This document shows, in pieces, positions 6,837-13,813 of a DNA stretch of 15,243 bases; position 1 is the stretch's first letter, and each line of letters begins with the position of its first letter. The translations under genes were made by a program, and so were the position numbers. The stretch is from contig CAJXMS010000018.1 of assembly GCA_913056475.1 (NCBI GenBank), forward strand, positions 1 through 15,243. The letters are read 5' to 3'. The notes under the pieces were generated by a model that did not search any database, was not told the DNA's origin, and was given only the letters and a program-made list of their open reading frames with translations. The stretch comes from an uncultured Bacteroidota bacterium. GTDB lineage: Bacteria; Bacteroidota; Bacteroidia; Flavobacteriales; Schleiferiaceae.

Positions 6837-6883
6837 TTCAAAAGTTATTAAGCGAGCGGCTACTGGCCGGCGCTTGGTATGGT

Positions 6884-7411
6884 TTAAGGCGCTTCTATAC
6901 CCAGCTCTTCCAGCACCATGGGCATGAGGTTGTCGCCCTTGCCGGCGTAGATCACGGTTCCCTTGCTGGGAGAGCTATCGAGTACATAGCTGTAGCCGTT
7001 TTCTTTGGCCACCTTGTTGACGGCAGCAGTGGCCTTTTCGATCACCGGATTGAGCAATTCCTCTTGTTTTTGCTGCAGGTCCTGCTGGGCCGTTTGGCTA
7101 TACTGCTGGATCCGGCGCTGCAAGTCCTGCAGTTCCTGTTGCTTAGACTGCCGGGTGAGGGAAGTCATCATTTTTTCGTTGCTCTGGAATTCAGAAACCT
7201 TCGCGTTGAGCTCCTCTTCCATTCCCTTAAGGTCTTTCTGCAATTGCTGGCTGTACTCCTGCAGTTGCTTTTGGGCCTTGGCGGTTTCCGGCATGAGCTG
7301 GAGCAGGGAATCGGCATTGATGTGGCCAATTTTCTGATTGGTTTGCGCCTGGGCGCTCAGGCCTACAAAAAGGGCCATCAGGAGGGTAAGAACTAGATTA
7401 GATCGTTTCAT
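6884..7411 (-). CDS. OmpH/Skp family periplasmic chaperone (second copy)
   Basis: Skp-type proteins hold unfolded outer-membrane proteins in the periplasm and pass them to the Bam machine. This one is 175 aa. It starts with a signal peptide (MKRSNLVLTLLMALFVGLSAQA) and probable cleavage after AQA. The short strand IGHINADSLLQLMPE follows. A long Gln/Lys/Glu-rich coiled coil (roughly 45-125) forms the tentacles. The C-terminal part with YSYVLDSS, VIYAGKGDNLMP and MVLEELGI is typical of Bacteroidota OmpH. It is the last gene before the strong terminator and lies 25 nt after the first skp gene, so the two are co-transcribed. The bases before the ATG are A-rich (CCCAAA), with no Shine-Dalgarno site. 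Confidence 0.92.
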   Translation of the reverse strand: MKRSNLVLTLLMALFVGLSAQAQTNQKIGHINADSLLQLMPETAKAQKQLQEYSQQLQKDLKGMEEELNAKVSEFQSNEKMMTSLTRQSKQQELQDLQRRIQQYSQTAQQDLQQKQEELLNPVIEKATAAVNKVAKENGYSYVLDSSPSKGTVIYAGKGDNLMPMVLEELGIEAP

Positions 7412-7436
7412 TTTGGGGGAACTTAGATTTGGTTAA

Positions 7437-7949
7437 TTATTGCTTTTTAAGTTTTCGGATCACTTGGTCGCTTATTTCTACCCTTTCGCTTACGTAGAGG
7501 GCGATCAGGTCACTTCCTTTGTCAAAAACCGCGTCGAGGTTTCGCTTTTGGGCCACTTCGCGGATGGCGTTAAACACTTTATCCTGAATGGGTTTGATCA
7601 ATTCCAGGCGCTTGGTGTAGAGCTTTCCTTTGGGGCCAAAGTAGGTTTGTTGTTTGTTTTGGGCTTCTTCTTCCTTGTCTTTAATGGCGGCCAGGCGCTT
7701 TTCACGCATTTTTTCGGTGAGCAATACTTTTTCGGCCTCATAACTTTTCCGGAGCGCTTCGGCTTCTTGCATCAGGGATTGTACTTCCCCTTCCCAGGTG
7801 CGGCTCAGCTGGTCTAGTTGCTGTTTGGCGGAGCTGTAATCCGGCATTTGCTTGAGAATGTATTCGCTATCCACGATCCCAAAGCGCTGCCCGGAAAGGG
7901 ACAGACCAAAGATCAGACCGAAAAGAGTAAGCAAGCATTTTTTCCACAT
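7437..7949 (-). CDS. OmpH/Skp family periplasmic chaperone (first copy)
   Basis: This is the first of two tandem Skp-like chaperone genes downstream of bamA. It is 170 aa from the chosen start. A signal peptide (MWKKCLLTLFGLIFGLSLSG) is followed by the N-terminal strand QRFGIVDSEYILKQMPDY, then a charged coiled coil to about residue 110, and a C-terminal segment including LDAVFDKGSDLIALY. The two copies share architecture but little sequence, so the duplication is old. In-frame ATGs at 7955 and 7958 are equally possible starts. An upstream reading to 8030 adds a basic, Pro-rich stretch before the signal peptide and would cross the -7 box region, so it is rejected. A promoter and two hairpins lie in the gap after bamA. 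Confidence 0.9.
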   Translation of the reverse strand: MWKKCLLTLFGLIFGLSLSGQRFGIVDSEYILKQMPDYSSAKQQLDQLSRTWEGEVQSLMQEAEALRKSYEAEKVLLTEKMREKRLAAIKDKEEEAQNKQQTYFGPKGKLYTKRLELIKPIQDKVFNAIREVAQKRNLDAVFDKGSDLIALYVSERVEISDQVIRKLKKQ

Positions 7950-7977
7950 GGTCATCATCTTAGGGACGGGCTTTAGC

Positions 7978-8015
7978 GGGAGGCCACTCCCACATTTGGC
8001 CGGAGGCCAAAAGTA
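7978..8015 (-). promoter_or_regulatory. Internal promoter and two leader hairpins before the skp pair
   Basis: TACTTTTG (8008-8015, minus strand) fits the -7 box exactly, with TTTC 20 nt upstream as a weak -33. Downstream are two small hairpins. TTTGGCC/GGCCAAA (8005-8011 with 7995-8001) is a 7-bp stem with a 3-nt loop. GGGAG/CTCCC (7987-7991 with 7978-7982) is a 5-bp stem with a 4-nt loop. The first stem overlaps the -7 box, so the RNA may contain only part of it. Confidence 0.5.
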
Positions 8016-8048
8016 CCTGCGCCTCAGCAAGCCGCGAAATTAACTTAA

Positions 8049-10538
8049 TTAGAACTGTTGACCAATCATGAAGTGGGTTTGCCAGCCGCTGGGGGTGCCG
8101 GGGTTGTTGGGTAAGGGATCGAAGCCGTAACCGAAGTCAACGCCCAGTAGCCCAAACATGGGCATGAAAATGCGCACGCCGGCGCCCGCGGAGCGCTTGA
8201 GGGAAAAGGGGCGGTAGTTCTCGAAGCGATCGAAGTTATTGCCGGCTTCCATAAAGGTGAGGGCAAATATTTGGGCGCTGGGGTTTTCAGTGATGAGATA
8301 ACGCAGCTCCATGGTGTATTTATTGTACACCGTTCCGCCTCTTCCGGTGGGGGTTACGGGCACGAGGGAGTTATTGGGGTAGCCGCGCAGGCGGATGATC
8401 TCGCGGCCATCGAGCACGAAGTTTTGCAGGCCGTCGCCCCCCAGATAAAAACGCTCAAAAGGCGGCAGGCCTACCTCGCTGTTATAGGTGCCCAGGGAGC
8501 CAAACTCGGCGGCTACTTTGAAGACGGTCTTGTCGAAGAGCTCGGTGTACCACTTGGTGTCAAATTTGAGCTTATAGTACTCCAGGCTCTGGTAGCGCTC
8601 GGAGGGCGGTAAGCCCTGGTAGTTTTTATCGTTAAAGAGGCTGTAAGGGGGGGTCATCTCCATGCTTAGATTGAAGAGGCTCCCTTTGCGCGGGAAGATG
8701 GGGTAATCCACGCTATTGCGGCCCAGGGCGATGGTGTAGCTGAGGTTGTTCACGAAGCCGTCCTGGAAATTGATACTGGCCAGGCTGTAGTCTACCAAGC
8801 GATAGCGCTGCAGATCTAGGGAGTGGCGCAGGGTAAAGTAATCATCCGGCCACTTGAGGCGCTGCCCCAGCGATACGGTAGCGCCGGTAATGGTGAGGCC
8901 CTGGTAATCGTCGTCGTCCCGGGGTAGTCCGCTGAGGTTTTGAATATTGTGATAAATGGATACGGTGAAGGAGTTGGGCTTTTTGCCGCCCAGCCAGGGT
9001 TCGGTAAAAGAGGCGTTATAAGACTGGAAGAAGCGTCCGTTGCTTTGGGCGCGCAGGCTTATGGTTTGCCCATCGCCCGCAGGCAGGGGTTTCCAGGCGC
9101 CTTTTTTGAAGAAATTGCGCGCCGAGAAGTTGTTAAAGTTCAGGCCAAGCGTACCGACGATACGGCCGGCGCCCCAGCCGCCCTGAAGCTGAAGCTGGCT
9201 GGTAGACTGCTCTACCACTTCGTATTCGATGTCTACCGTCCCGGTTTCTGCGTCGGGCACGGGATTTACGTTGAGCTGGCGCGGGTCAAAGAAGCCGAGC
9301 TGCTGGAGCTCGCGCAAGGAACGCTGCACATTGCTGCGGCGGAAGAGCTCGCCGGGACGGGTTCGGAGTTCGCGGAGAATTACGTGATCATTGGTACGCT
9401 CGTTGCCACTGACCGTTACCTCATCGATGGTGGCCTGCTGACCTTCCTGGATACGCATTTCCAGGTCGATGGTATCGTTTCGGACCTGTACTTCTACGGG
9501 GTTAAGATTAAAGAAGAGGTAGCCGTTGTTTAGGTAAAGGGAGCTCACGTCATTCCCTTGCTTGTCCATGAATAGGCGTTCCTGCAGGTAAGCGGCATCG
9601 TAAACATCGCCTTTGTCAATGTTCAGGACGTTGCTCAGGGTTTGGTTGCTATACTTGGTATTGCCGAGCCAGTTGATATTCCCAAAATAAAACTTCTGGC
9701 CCTCTTCCACCCAGATGGCGATGGCTACGCGGTCGTCTTTAACTTGATAGATGCTGTCTTTGATGATGCGTGCGTTGCGGAAGCCCTTGCTATTGTAGGC
9801 ATCAATGAGTTTTTGCTTATCCTCTTCATACTTTTTGCGGATGAATTTGGAGCTTTTAAAGATGTTCCAGATGCGCGCCCGCTTGGTTTCTTCCAGCGCC
9901 TTGCGGAGGTCGCGGTCGCTTAATTTTTTATTGCCGTAAAAGAAGATATCGGCGATTTTCACCTTCTCGCCCTTGTCTACTTTAATATTGAGGATCACGG
10001 CGTTTTTCTTGGCAGTATCGGGCTGCTGGCTTACCTCCACGTCGGCGTTGAGGAATCCGTTGATGCGGAAGTACTTTTCCGCTTTGTTCTCTGTGGTGAC
10101 AATCAGGTTTTGGGTCACCACTTTCCCACTGCTGAGATCTAATTCTTCTCTTAGGTCGTTGCGATCGGATTTTTTGAGCCCTTGAATGCCGTATTTGCTC
10201 AGTTTGGGAAGGGCCTTAAGGCGGATTTCCAGGAACACCACGTTGCCCGTTATTTCGGTAACGAAGAGGCCGATGTCGTCGAAGAGCTTTTGCCGCCAGA
10301 GGTTTTCAATGGCCTTGGTGGTGGCGTCGCCGGGTAAATTGATTTTTTTACCTACCTCGAGGCCGGAAATAAGAGTTACCACCCGTTTATCGAGGTCGTT
10401 TCCACCGGTGACGCGGACCCCGCCTATTTCGTACTTTTTATTGGGGTTGATATCTATGCCGGACTTATTGGTGACTTGCCCCAGAAGGCTACCAGTAGCC
10501 ATCACCAGAAGTAAAGCATAGAGATGTAGTACACGCAT
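8049..10538 (-). CDS. bamA: Outer-membrane protein assembly factor BamA (Omp85)
   Basis: This is the essential core of the Bam complex, which inserts beta-barrel proteins into the outer membrane. The protein is 829 aa. It has a signal peptide (about 1-20, MRVLHLYALLLVMATGSLLG). Five POTRA domains follow at about 36-110, 113-190, 193-280, 282-366 and 369-444; the last is marked by IDEVTVSGNERTNDHVILRE and LQQLGFFDP. The 16-strand barrel runs from about 447 to the C-terminal Phe (MIGQQF), the usual barrel signature. LRGY at 717-720 is the counterpart of the conserved VRGF motif in loop L6. It follows uppS after only 6 nt and is followed by two skp chaperone genes, so carrier-lipid synthesis, insertase and chaperones are made together. 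Confidence 0.97.
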   Translation of the reverse strand: MRVLHLYALLLVMATGSLLGQVTNKSGIDINPNKKYEIGGVRVTGGNDLDKRVVTLISGLEVGKKINLPGDATTKAIENLWRQKLFDDIGLFVTEITGNVVFLEIRLKALPKLSKYGIQGLKKSDRNDLREELDLSSGKVVTQNLIVTTENKAEKYFRINGFLNADVEVSQQPDTAKKNAVILNIKVDKGEKVKIADIFFYGNKKLSDRDLRKALEETKRARIWNIFKSSKFIRKKYEEDKQKLIDAYNSKGFRNARIIKDSIYQVKDDRVAIAIWVEEGQKFYFGNINWLGNTKYSNQTLSNVLNIDKGDVYDAAYLQERLFMDKQGNDVSSLYLNNGYLFFNLNPVEVQVRNDTIDLEMRIQEGQQATIDEVTVSGNERTNDHVILRELRTRPGELFRRSNVQRSLRELQQLGFFDPRQLNVNPVPDAETGTVDIEYEVVEQSTSQLQLQGGWGAGRIVGTLGLNFNNFSARNFFKKGAWKPLPAGDGQTISLRAQSNGRFFQSYNASFTEPWLGGKKPNSFTVSIYHNIQNLSGLPRDDDDYQGLTITGATVSLGQRLKWPDDYFTLRHSLDLQRYRLVDYSLASINFQDGFVNNLSYTIALGRNSVDYPIFPRKGSLFNLSMEMTPPYSLFNDKNYQGLPPSERYQSLEYYKLKFDTKWYTELFDKTVFKVAAEFGSLGTYNSEVGLPPFERFYLGGDGLQNFVLDGREIIRLRGYPNNSLVPVTPTGRGGTVYNKYTMELRYLITENPSAQIFALTFMEAGNNFDRFENYRPFSLKRSAGAGVRIFMPMFGLLGVDFGYGFDPLPNNPGTPSGWQTHFMIGQQF

Positions 10539-10544
10539 AAAGAG

Positions 10545-11294
10545 TTATTGAGATTTGAGTTGCTCGCTTATTTTGCCGTAGCGGCGTTCCCGGTTTTGAT
10601 AGTCCAGCACCGCTTGGTGCAGGTCTTCTTCCCCGAAATCCGGCCAAAGTTTCGGGGTAAAGTAGAGCTCGGCATAGGCAATCTGCCAGAGCAGGTAATT
10701 GCTTATTCTGCGTTCATTGCTGGTTCGAATGAGCAGGTCGGGGTCGGGCATGGAAGCGGTATAAAGCGCTTGGGCCAGGTGTTCTTGTGTAATATTTGCT
10801 GCCTTGAGCTGGCCTTTTTCTACCTGCGCGGCCAAGTGACGTACACCTTCGGTAATTTCTTCTTTGCTGCCGTAGCTCAGGGCCAGGGTGAGGTCCATCC
10901 GCTGGCAGTCCCGGGTGCGCTCTATCACCTCTTGCAGCTCTCGCTGCGCCCGGGCCGGTAAGTTTTCTACCTTACCGATGGTGCGCAATCTAATGTCGTT
11001 TTCCAGGAGGGTCTTGAGCTCTTTGGACAGGCTGGAAACCAGCAGGCCCATGAGGGTATTGACCTCTGATTTGGGGCGATTCCAGTTTTCACTACTGAAA
11101 GCGTACACCGTGAGATAGTGGATACCCAGGCGCGCGCTGGCAGTGGCCACCTTGCGGAGGGCATCGACCCCATTCTCGTGCCCGATGGCTCTGAGGTAGC
11201 CTTTGTTCTTCGCCCATCGCCCATTGCCGTCCATAATGATGGCTATGTGCCTGGGGAGCCGGTGCGGATCTATTTGCGCTTGCAGCGTTCCCAT
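10545..11294 (-). CDS. uppS: Undecaprenyl diphosphate synthase (isoprenyl transferase)
   Basis: This cis-prenyltransferase extends farnesyl diphosphate with isopentenyl diphosphate to the C55 lipid carrier for peptidoglycan and O-antigen. It is 249 aa. HIAIIMDGNGRWAK (16-29) contains the catalytic Asp D22. SSENWNRP (67-74) and the C-terminal motif RTSNERRISNYLLWQIAYAE (190-209) are conserved. One oddity is that position 193 is Asn where many family members have Gly (RT[SG]GE). Gaps of 6 nt separate it from DUF6089 upstream and bamA downstream. Such spacing suggests translational coupling in one operon. Confidence 0.96.
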   Translation of the reverse strand: MGTLQAQIDPHRLPRHIAIIMDGNGRWAKNKGYLRAIGHENGVDALRKVATASARLGIHYLTVYAFSSENWNRPKSEVNTLMGLLVSSLSKELKTLLENDIRLRTIGKVENLPARAQRELQEVIERTRDCQRMDLTLALSYGSKEEITEGVRHLAAQVEKGQLKAANITQEHLAQALYTASMPDPDLLIRTSNERRISNYLLWQIAYAELYFTPKLWPDFGEEDLHQAVLDYQNRERRYGKISEQLKSQ

Positions 11295-11300
11295 ATCAAA

Positions 11301-12113
11301 TCAGCGTACAAAGGTGGCGCATTTCTCATAGAAGCGCTCAAAACGAATCTGTAAAGTGACCGCCGAAAAAATATACCAGTCGTCATTGGCCGGATTTCCG
11401 CGATAAGTCAAGGACTTATCGCCGGGCGAACGGCTCCGGTCGGAAAGGGATGCGGCCACTAAGCCCCTTTCCTCGGCCAGTACAGCGGGGTCAAAATACT
11501 GCCCGCTCACGTCGTCCAGGTAATCGGTTTGCGCATGGCGAAAGGTCATCTCCAGGCCCAAAGTTACGTGCCGGCTTAAGGCAAACTTGTAGCCCATACC
11601 AAACATAATAAAGCCGCTGGCCAGGGCATATGGAGCCTCTTCGGAAGCCGCTGTCCCCTGTCCTTCCGTGCCCAGCGGCTGCAATTCATACCAGGTACCG
11701 CGGTAGCGCGCTTCGGGGTTAAAACCGAAAGCGCCAATACCACCTAGCAAATAAGGCGTGTGCCACTGGGGGGTTCCTGGTTTGAACTCGAAATAGTTAA
11801 ACTCCATGGTGAGATAGCCTTCCCAGATATCGGTCCGGAAAGAGAGGTTGCGATTGCGGCGGTAGTCGAGCTGCGCATTGGCATCTTTTACGTCGAGTTC
11901 TCCATAATTGCCGCCAATCCTTACCGCCCAGTGATGGTCGATGTTATAACGAAAGAACAAGCCGCCCTGGTAGCCCTGCGGCAGGTTGAGGCCGTAAGGG
12001 CCCACATCGCCCCAGAAATGGCTACCCCCTACCTGCACACCTATTTCGGCCCGCTGGGCATTCATCCAGGCGGGGAAAAACAACAATAATATACTGAGCG
12101 CAAATGCTTTAAT
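11301..12113 (-). CDS. DUF6089 outer-membrane beta-barrel protein, probable ATT start
   Basis: This is a predicted small barrel of the outer membrane with features of the DUF6089 family: AEIGVQVGGSHFWGDVG near the N-terminus, RNRNLSFRTDIWE, PYLLGGIGAFGFNP, WYELQPLGTEGQG and TDYLDDVSGQYFDP. Alternating hydrophobic strands continue to the end. The exact role is unknown. No in-frame ATG gives a signal peptide; the only ATG (M21) follows the hydrophobic core. Reading from ATT at 12113 gives (M)KAFALSILLLFFPAWMNA before QRAEIG, a textbook signal peptide with Lys at position 2. The alternative TTG at 12086 leaves a short peptide without a basic end. A -7 box at 12137-12144 gives a ~19-nt leader to the ATT. 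The start is an inference; family and frame are solid. Confidence 0.82.
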   Translation of the reverse strand: MKAFALSILLLFFPAWMNAQRAEIGVQVGGSHFWGDVGPYGLNLPQGYQGGLFFRYNIDHHWAVRIGGNYGELDVKDANAQLDYRRNRNLSFRTDIWEGYLTMEFNYFEFKPGTPQWHTPYLLGGIGAFGFNPEARYRGTWYELQPLGTEGQGTAASEEAPYALASGFIMFGMGYKFALSRHVTLGLEMTFRHAQTDYLDDVSGQYFDPAVLAEERGLVAASLSDRSRSPGDKSLTYRGNPANDDWYIFSAVTLQIRFERFYEKCATFVR

Positions 12114-12136
12114 AGCTTCGTTTTTTTAAAGGCCGG

Positions 12137-12144
12137 CAAATATA
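12137..12144 (-). promoter_or_regulatory. -7 box before DUF6089-uppS-bamA
   Basis: TATATTTG on the minus strand matches TAnnTTTG exactly. No good -33 is visible 19 nt upstream. It lies between the nadK stop and the DUF6089 start, with 23 nt from its last base to the ATT, so the DUF6089-uppS-bamA genes may be transcribed separately from nadK. An A7 tract lies just upstream of the start. Confidence 0.55.
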
Positions 12145-12171
12145 GCCAAAACGCCAGGAGGGCCCTAAGGA

Positions 12172-13050
12172 TCAGTTTCGTTTGTCCATGCCCCAGAGCA
12201 ACTTATTCCGCAAGGTCTGGGCAAAATTCTGTACCTCGGTTTCTACCAAACGCAGGTTATAGGGAGCCGTTTCTAAAGCGAGCGGCTGCCCTACTTCTGC
12301 CGTGTAAATGCGGGAGTCGAGGGAAACCAAAAACTGGCCTTCGCGGCTTTCCACCAGGAGCTTGATTTTATAATGATTGGGGATAACGAAAGGACGCACG
12401 TTTAAATTGTGTGGGGCAATGGGGGTTATTACCAAACTTTCGGCGCCCGGCATAATGATGGGACCATTGCAACTCAGGGAATACCCCGTGCTACCGGTAG
12501 GGGTAGCCACGATCAGCCCATCGGCCCAATAGCTATTAAGAAACTGGTCGTTGATCCAGACTTGCACAGTAACCATAGCGGTGCTGTCCTTGCGGCTTAC
12601 GGTTACCTCGTTAAGGGCAAAATTCAAATCCAGATCCAGCCCGGCGGCTTCCAGGGTGAGTAATCGCCTTTCATCCAGGCCATAACGACCGGAGGTAAGG
12701 GCGTTGATGGCCTGCGGGATGTTTTCTTTGCTCACGTTGGATAAAAAACCCAAACGGCCGGTGTTAATTCCCAAAATAGGGACACCAGAGTCCCTTACCA
12801 GCGTGGCCGCATCGAGGATAGTGCCATCGCCCCCGATGGTGATCAAAAAATCCGGTCCGTAATCCAGCAGTTCCGCGTGGTTGCCAAATTGCGCCAAATC
12901 AAAACCCAGGTCACAGTGCGCCTGAAGGAAGTGATGGAGGGCCCCGTACACGCGTACTTCGGCGCCTACGGCCCGCAATTGCCGGTGCAGATCCTCGATA
13001 TAAGGCCGGGATTCTGCCGTGATCTCTTTACCATAAACGGCTATCTTCAT
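12172..13050 (-). CDS. nadK: NAD kinase
   Basis: This enzyme phosphorylates NAD to NADP in the cytoplasm. It is 292 aa, the normal length. The GGDGT motif is at 73-77 (TIGGDGTILDAA). NTGRLGFLSN (96-105), ADGLIVATPTGSTGYSLS with the conserved TPTGSTGYSLS segment, and the C-terminal region with SLVITPIAPHNLNVRP are all diagnostic. The start MKIAVYGK is typical. It follows the CBS/ACT-like gene after 67 nt and precedes DUF6089 by 58 nt, in the same direction. A degenerate -7 box lies upstream. Confidence 0.96.
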   Translation of the reverse strand: MKIAVYGKEITAESRPYIEDLHRQLRAVGAEVRVYGALHHFLQAHCDLGFDLAQFGNHAELLDYGPDFLITIGGDGTILDAATLVRDSGVPILGINTGRLGFLSNVSKENIPQAINALTSGRYGLDERRLLTLEAAGLDLDLNFALNEVTVSRKDSTAMVTVQVWINDQFLNSYWADGLIVATPTGSTGYSLSCNGPIIMPGAESLVITPIAPHNLNVRPFVIPNHYKIKLLVESREGQFLVSLDSRIYTAEVGQPLALETAPYNLRLVETEVQNFAQTLRNKLLWGMDKRN

Positions 13051-13067
13051 ATCAGAAAAGCTTCGGG

Positions 13068-13075
13068 GAAAGATA
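13068..13075 (-). promoter_or_regulatory. Weak -7 box before nadK
   Basis: TATCTTTC on the minus strand differs from TAnnTTTG only at the last base and lies 17 nt before the nadK ATG. No -33 element at a good distance was found, so this is a low-confidence promoter. nadK may instead be read from the CBS gene promoter. Confidence 0.3.
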
Positions 13076-13117
13076 ATAGCGGACAGGGCGGATCGCCGCG
13101 AAACACGGACAAAAGTT

Positions 13118-13777
13118 TTAAGTGTTTAGGTACCGCATAAGGGCTTCATAGCGATTGGCGCCGCTATCGTCAAAGAGGCTCTGGTGGTACACCTCCAGTA
13201 TTTGGTATTCGTAGCGCTCCAGGCTCTTGATAATGCGGCTACAATCCTGCTCGTTGATCTTCAGCGAGAGGCGGAGGTGTTCGGGGCCGTCCGAATTCAT
13301 TTGAAAGCCCACTATCCGGGCATCCTCCGACTCCACGATTTGGGCCAGCTGAGATAAGTGGTAATCTCGAACGGCTATGCGCAAAACCAGCATACTTCCC
13401 GGTTCGGAAAAGGTGATTTGCCGCCCCCAGTCCTGGAGGATTTCCACCGGAGAGAGGTAGCCCAAATAAGATTTTTCCGCGCTTACCACCGGAAGCAGGG
13501 TAAGCCCCCCCTTTGCTATTTGGCCTACGGCATCGTAAAGATGGTCTTCCGGCCCTATTTGGTAAGGTTTGAGCATCGGTAAGTGCTCCTCCAGAGAGGC
13601 CTCCGGCGCGTCAATATCCAATAAATTATCCTCTCCTATCAGGCCCACATATTCTTGCTCATGAACCACCGGAAGGTGCGCCACCTTCAGCTCTTCCATG
13701 AGAGAAAGGGTAGCGGCCACCTCCGCCGTGGTATCCAGCGGCTTGAGGTCATTTAATAAGTAGTCTACCGTTCGCAT
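13118..13777 (-). CDS. CBS-domain pair with C-terminal ACT-like domain
   Basis: This 219-aa cytoplasmic protein has two CBS motifs at about 1-55 (DYLLNDLKPLDTTAEVAATL, HLPVVHEQEYVGLIGEDNLL) and 62-118 (DHLYDAVGQIAKGGLTLLPV, YLGYLSPVEIL). A third domain from about 127 to 199 (GSMLVLRIAVRDYHLSQLAQ, IVGFQMNS, LEVYHQS) resembles an ACT domain in its strand and helix order. CBS pairs usually bind adenine nucleotides and ACT domains bind small ligands, so a sensor role is plausible. No catalytic domain is present. The start is the ATG at 13777 (MRTVDYLL) rather than 13789, because the -7 box lies at 13787-13794. It is next to nadK and divergent from pdxJ. Confidence 0.85.
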   Translation of the reverse strand: MRTVDYLLNDLKPLDTTAEVAATLSLMEELKVAHLPVVHEQEYVGLIGEDNLLDIDAPEASLEEHLPMLKPYQIGPEDHLYDAVGQIAKGGLTLLPVVSAEKSYLGYLSPVEILQDWGRQITFSEPGSMLVLRIAVRDYHLSQLAQIVESEDARIVGFQMNSDGPEHLRLSLKINEQDCSRIIKSLERYEYQILEVYHQSLFDDSGANRYEALMRYLNT

Positions 13778-13786
13778 AATCAGGAG

Positions 13787-13794
13787 CAAATCTA
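13787..13794 (-). promoter_or_regulatory. -7 box of the CBS gene promoter
   Basis: TAGATTTG on the minus strand is an exact -7 match, 9 nt before the ATG at 13777. It is separated by 6 nt from the divergent pdxJ -7 box, so the two promoters overlap. Confidence 0.55.
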
Positions 13795-13800
13795 AGGCTT

Positions 13801-13808
13801 TATCTTTG
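13801..13808 (+). promoter_or_regulatory. -7 box of the pdxJ promoter
   Basis: TATCTTTG on the plus strand is an exact -7 match, only 5 nt before the pdxJ ATG. Transcription starting a few bases downstream would begin at or beside the ATG, predicting a leaderless message. No clear -33 element was seen at 17-21 nt. Confidence 0.55.
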
Positions 13809-13813
13809 CGGCA

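Noticed and set aside
7950..8030. Longer N-terminus of the first skp gene
   Set aside because: It would put a basic Pro-rich stretch before the signal peptide and cross the -7 box at 8008-8015.
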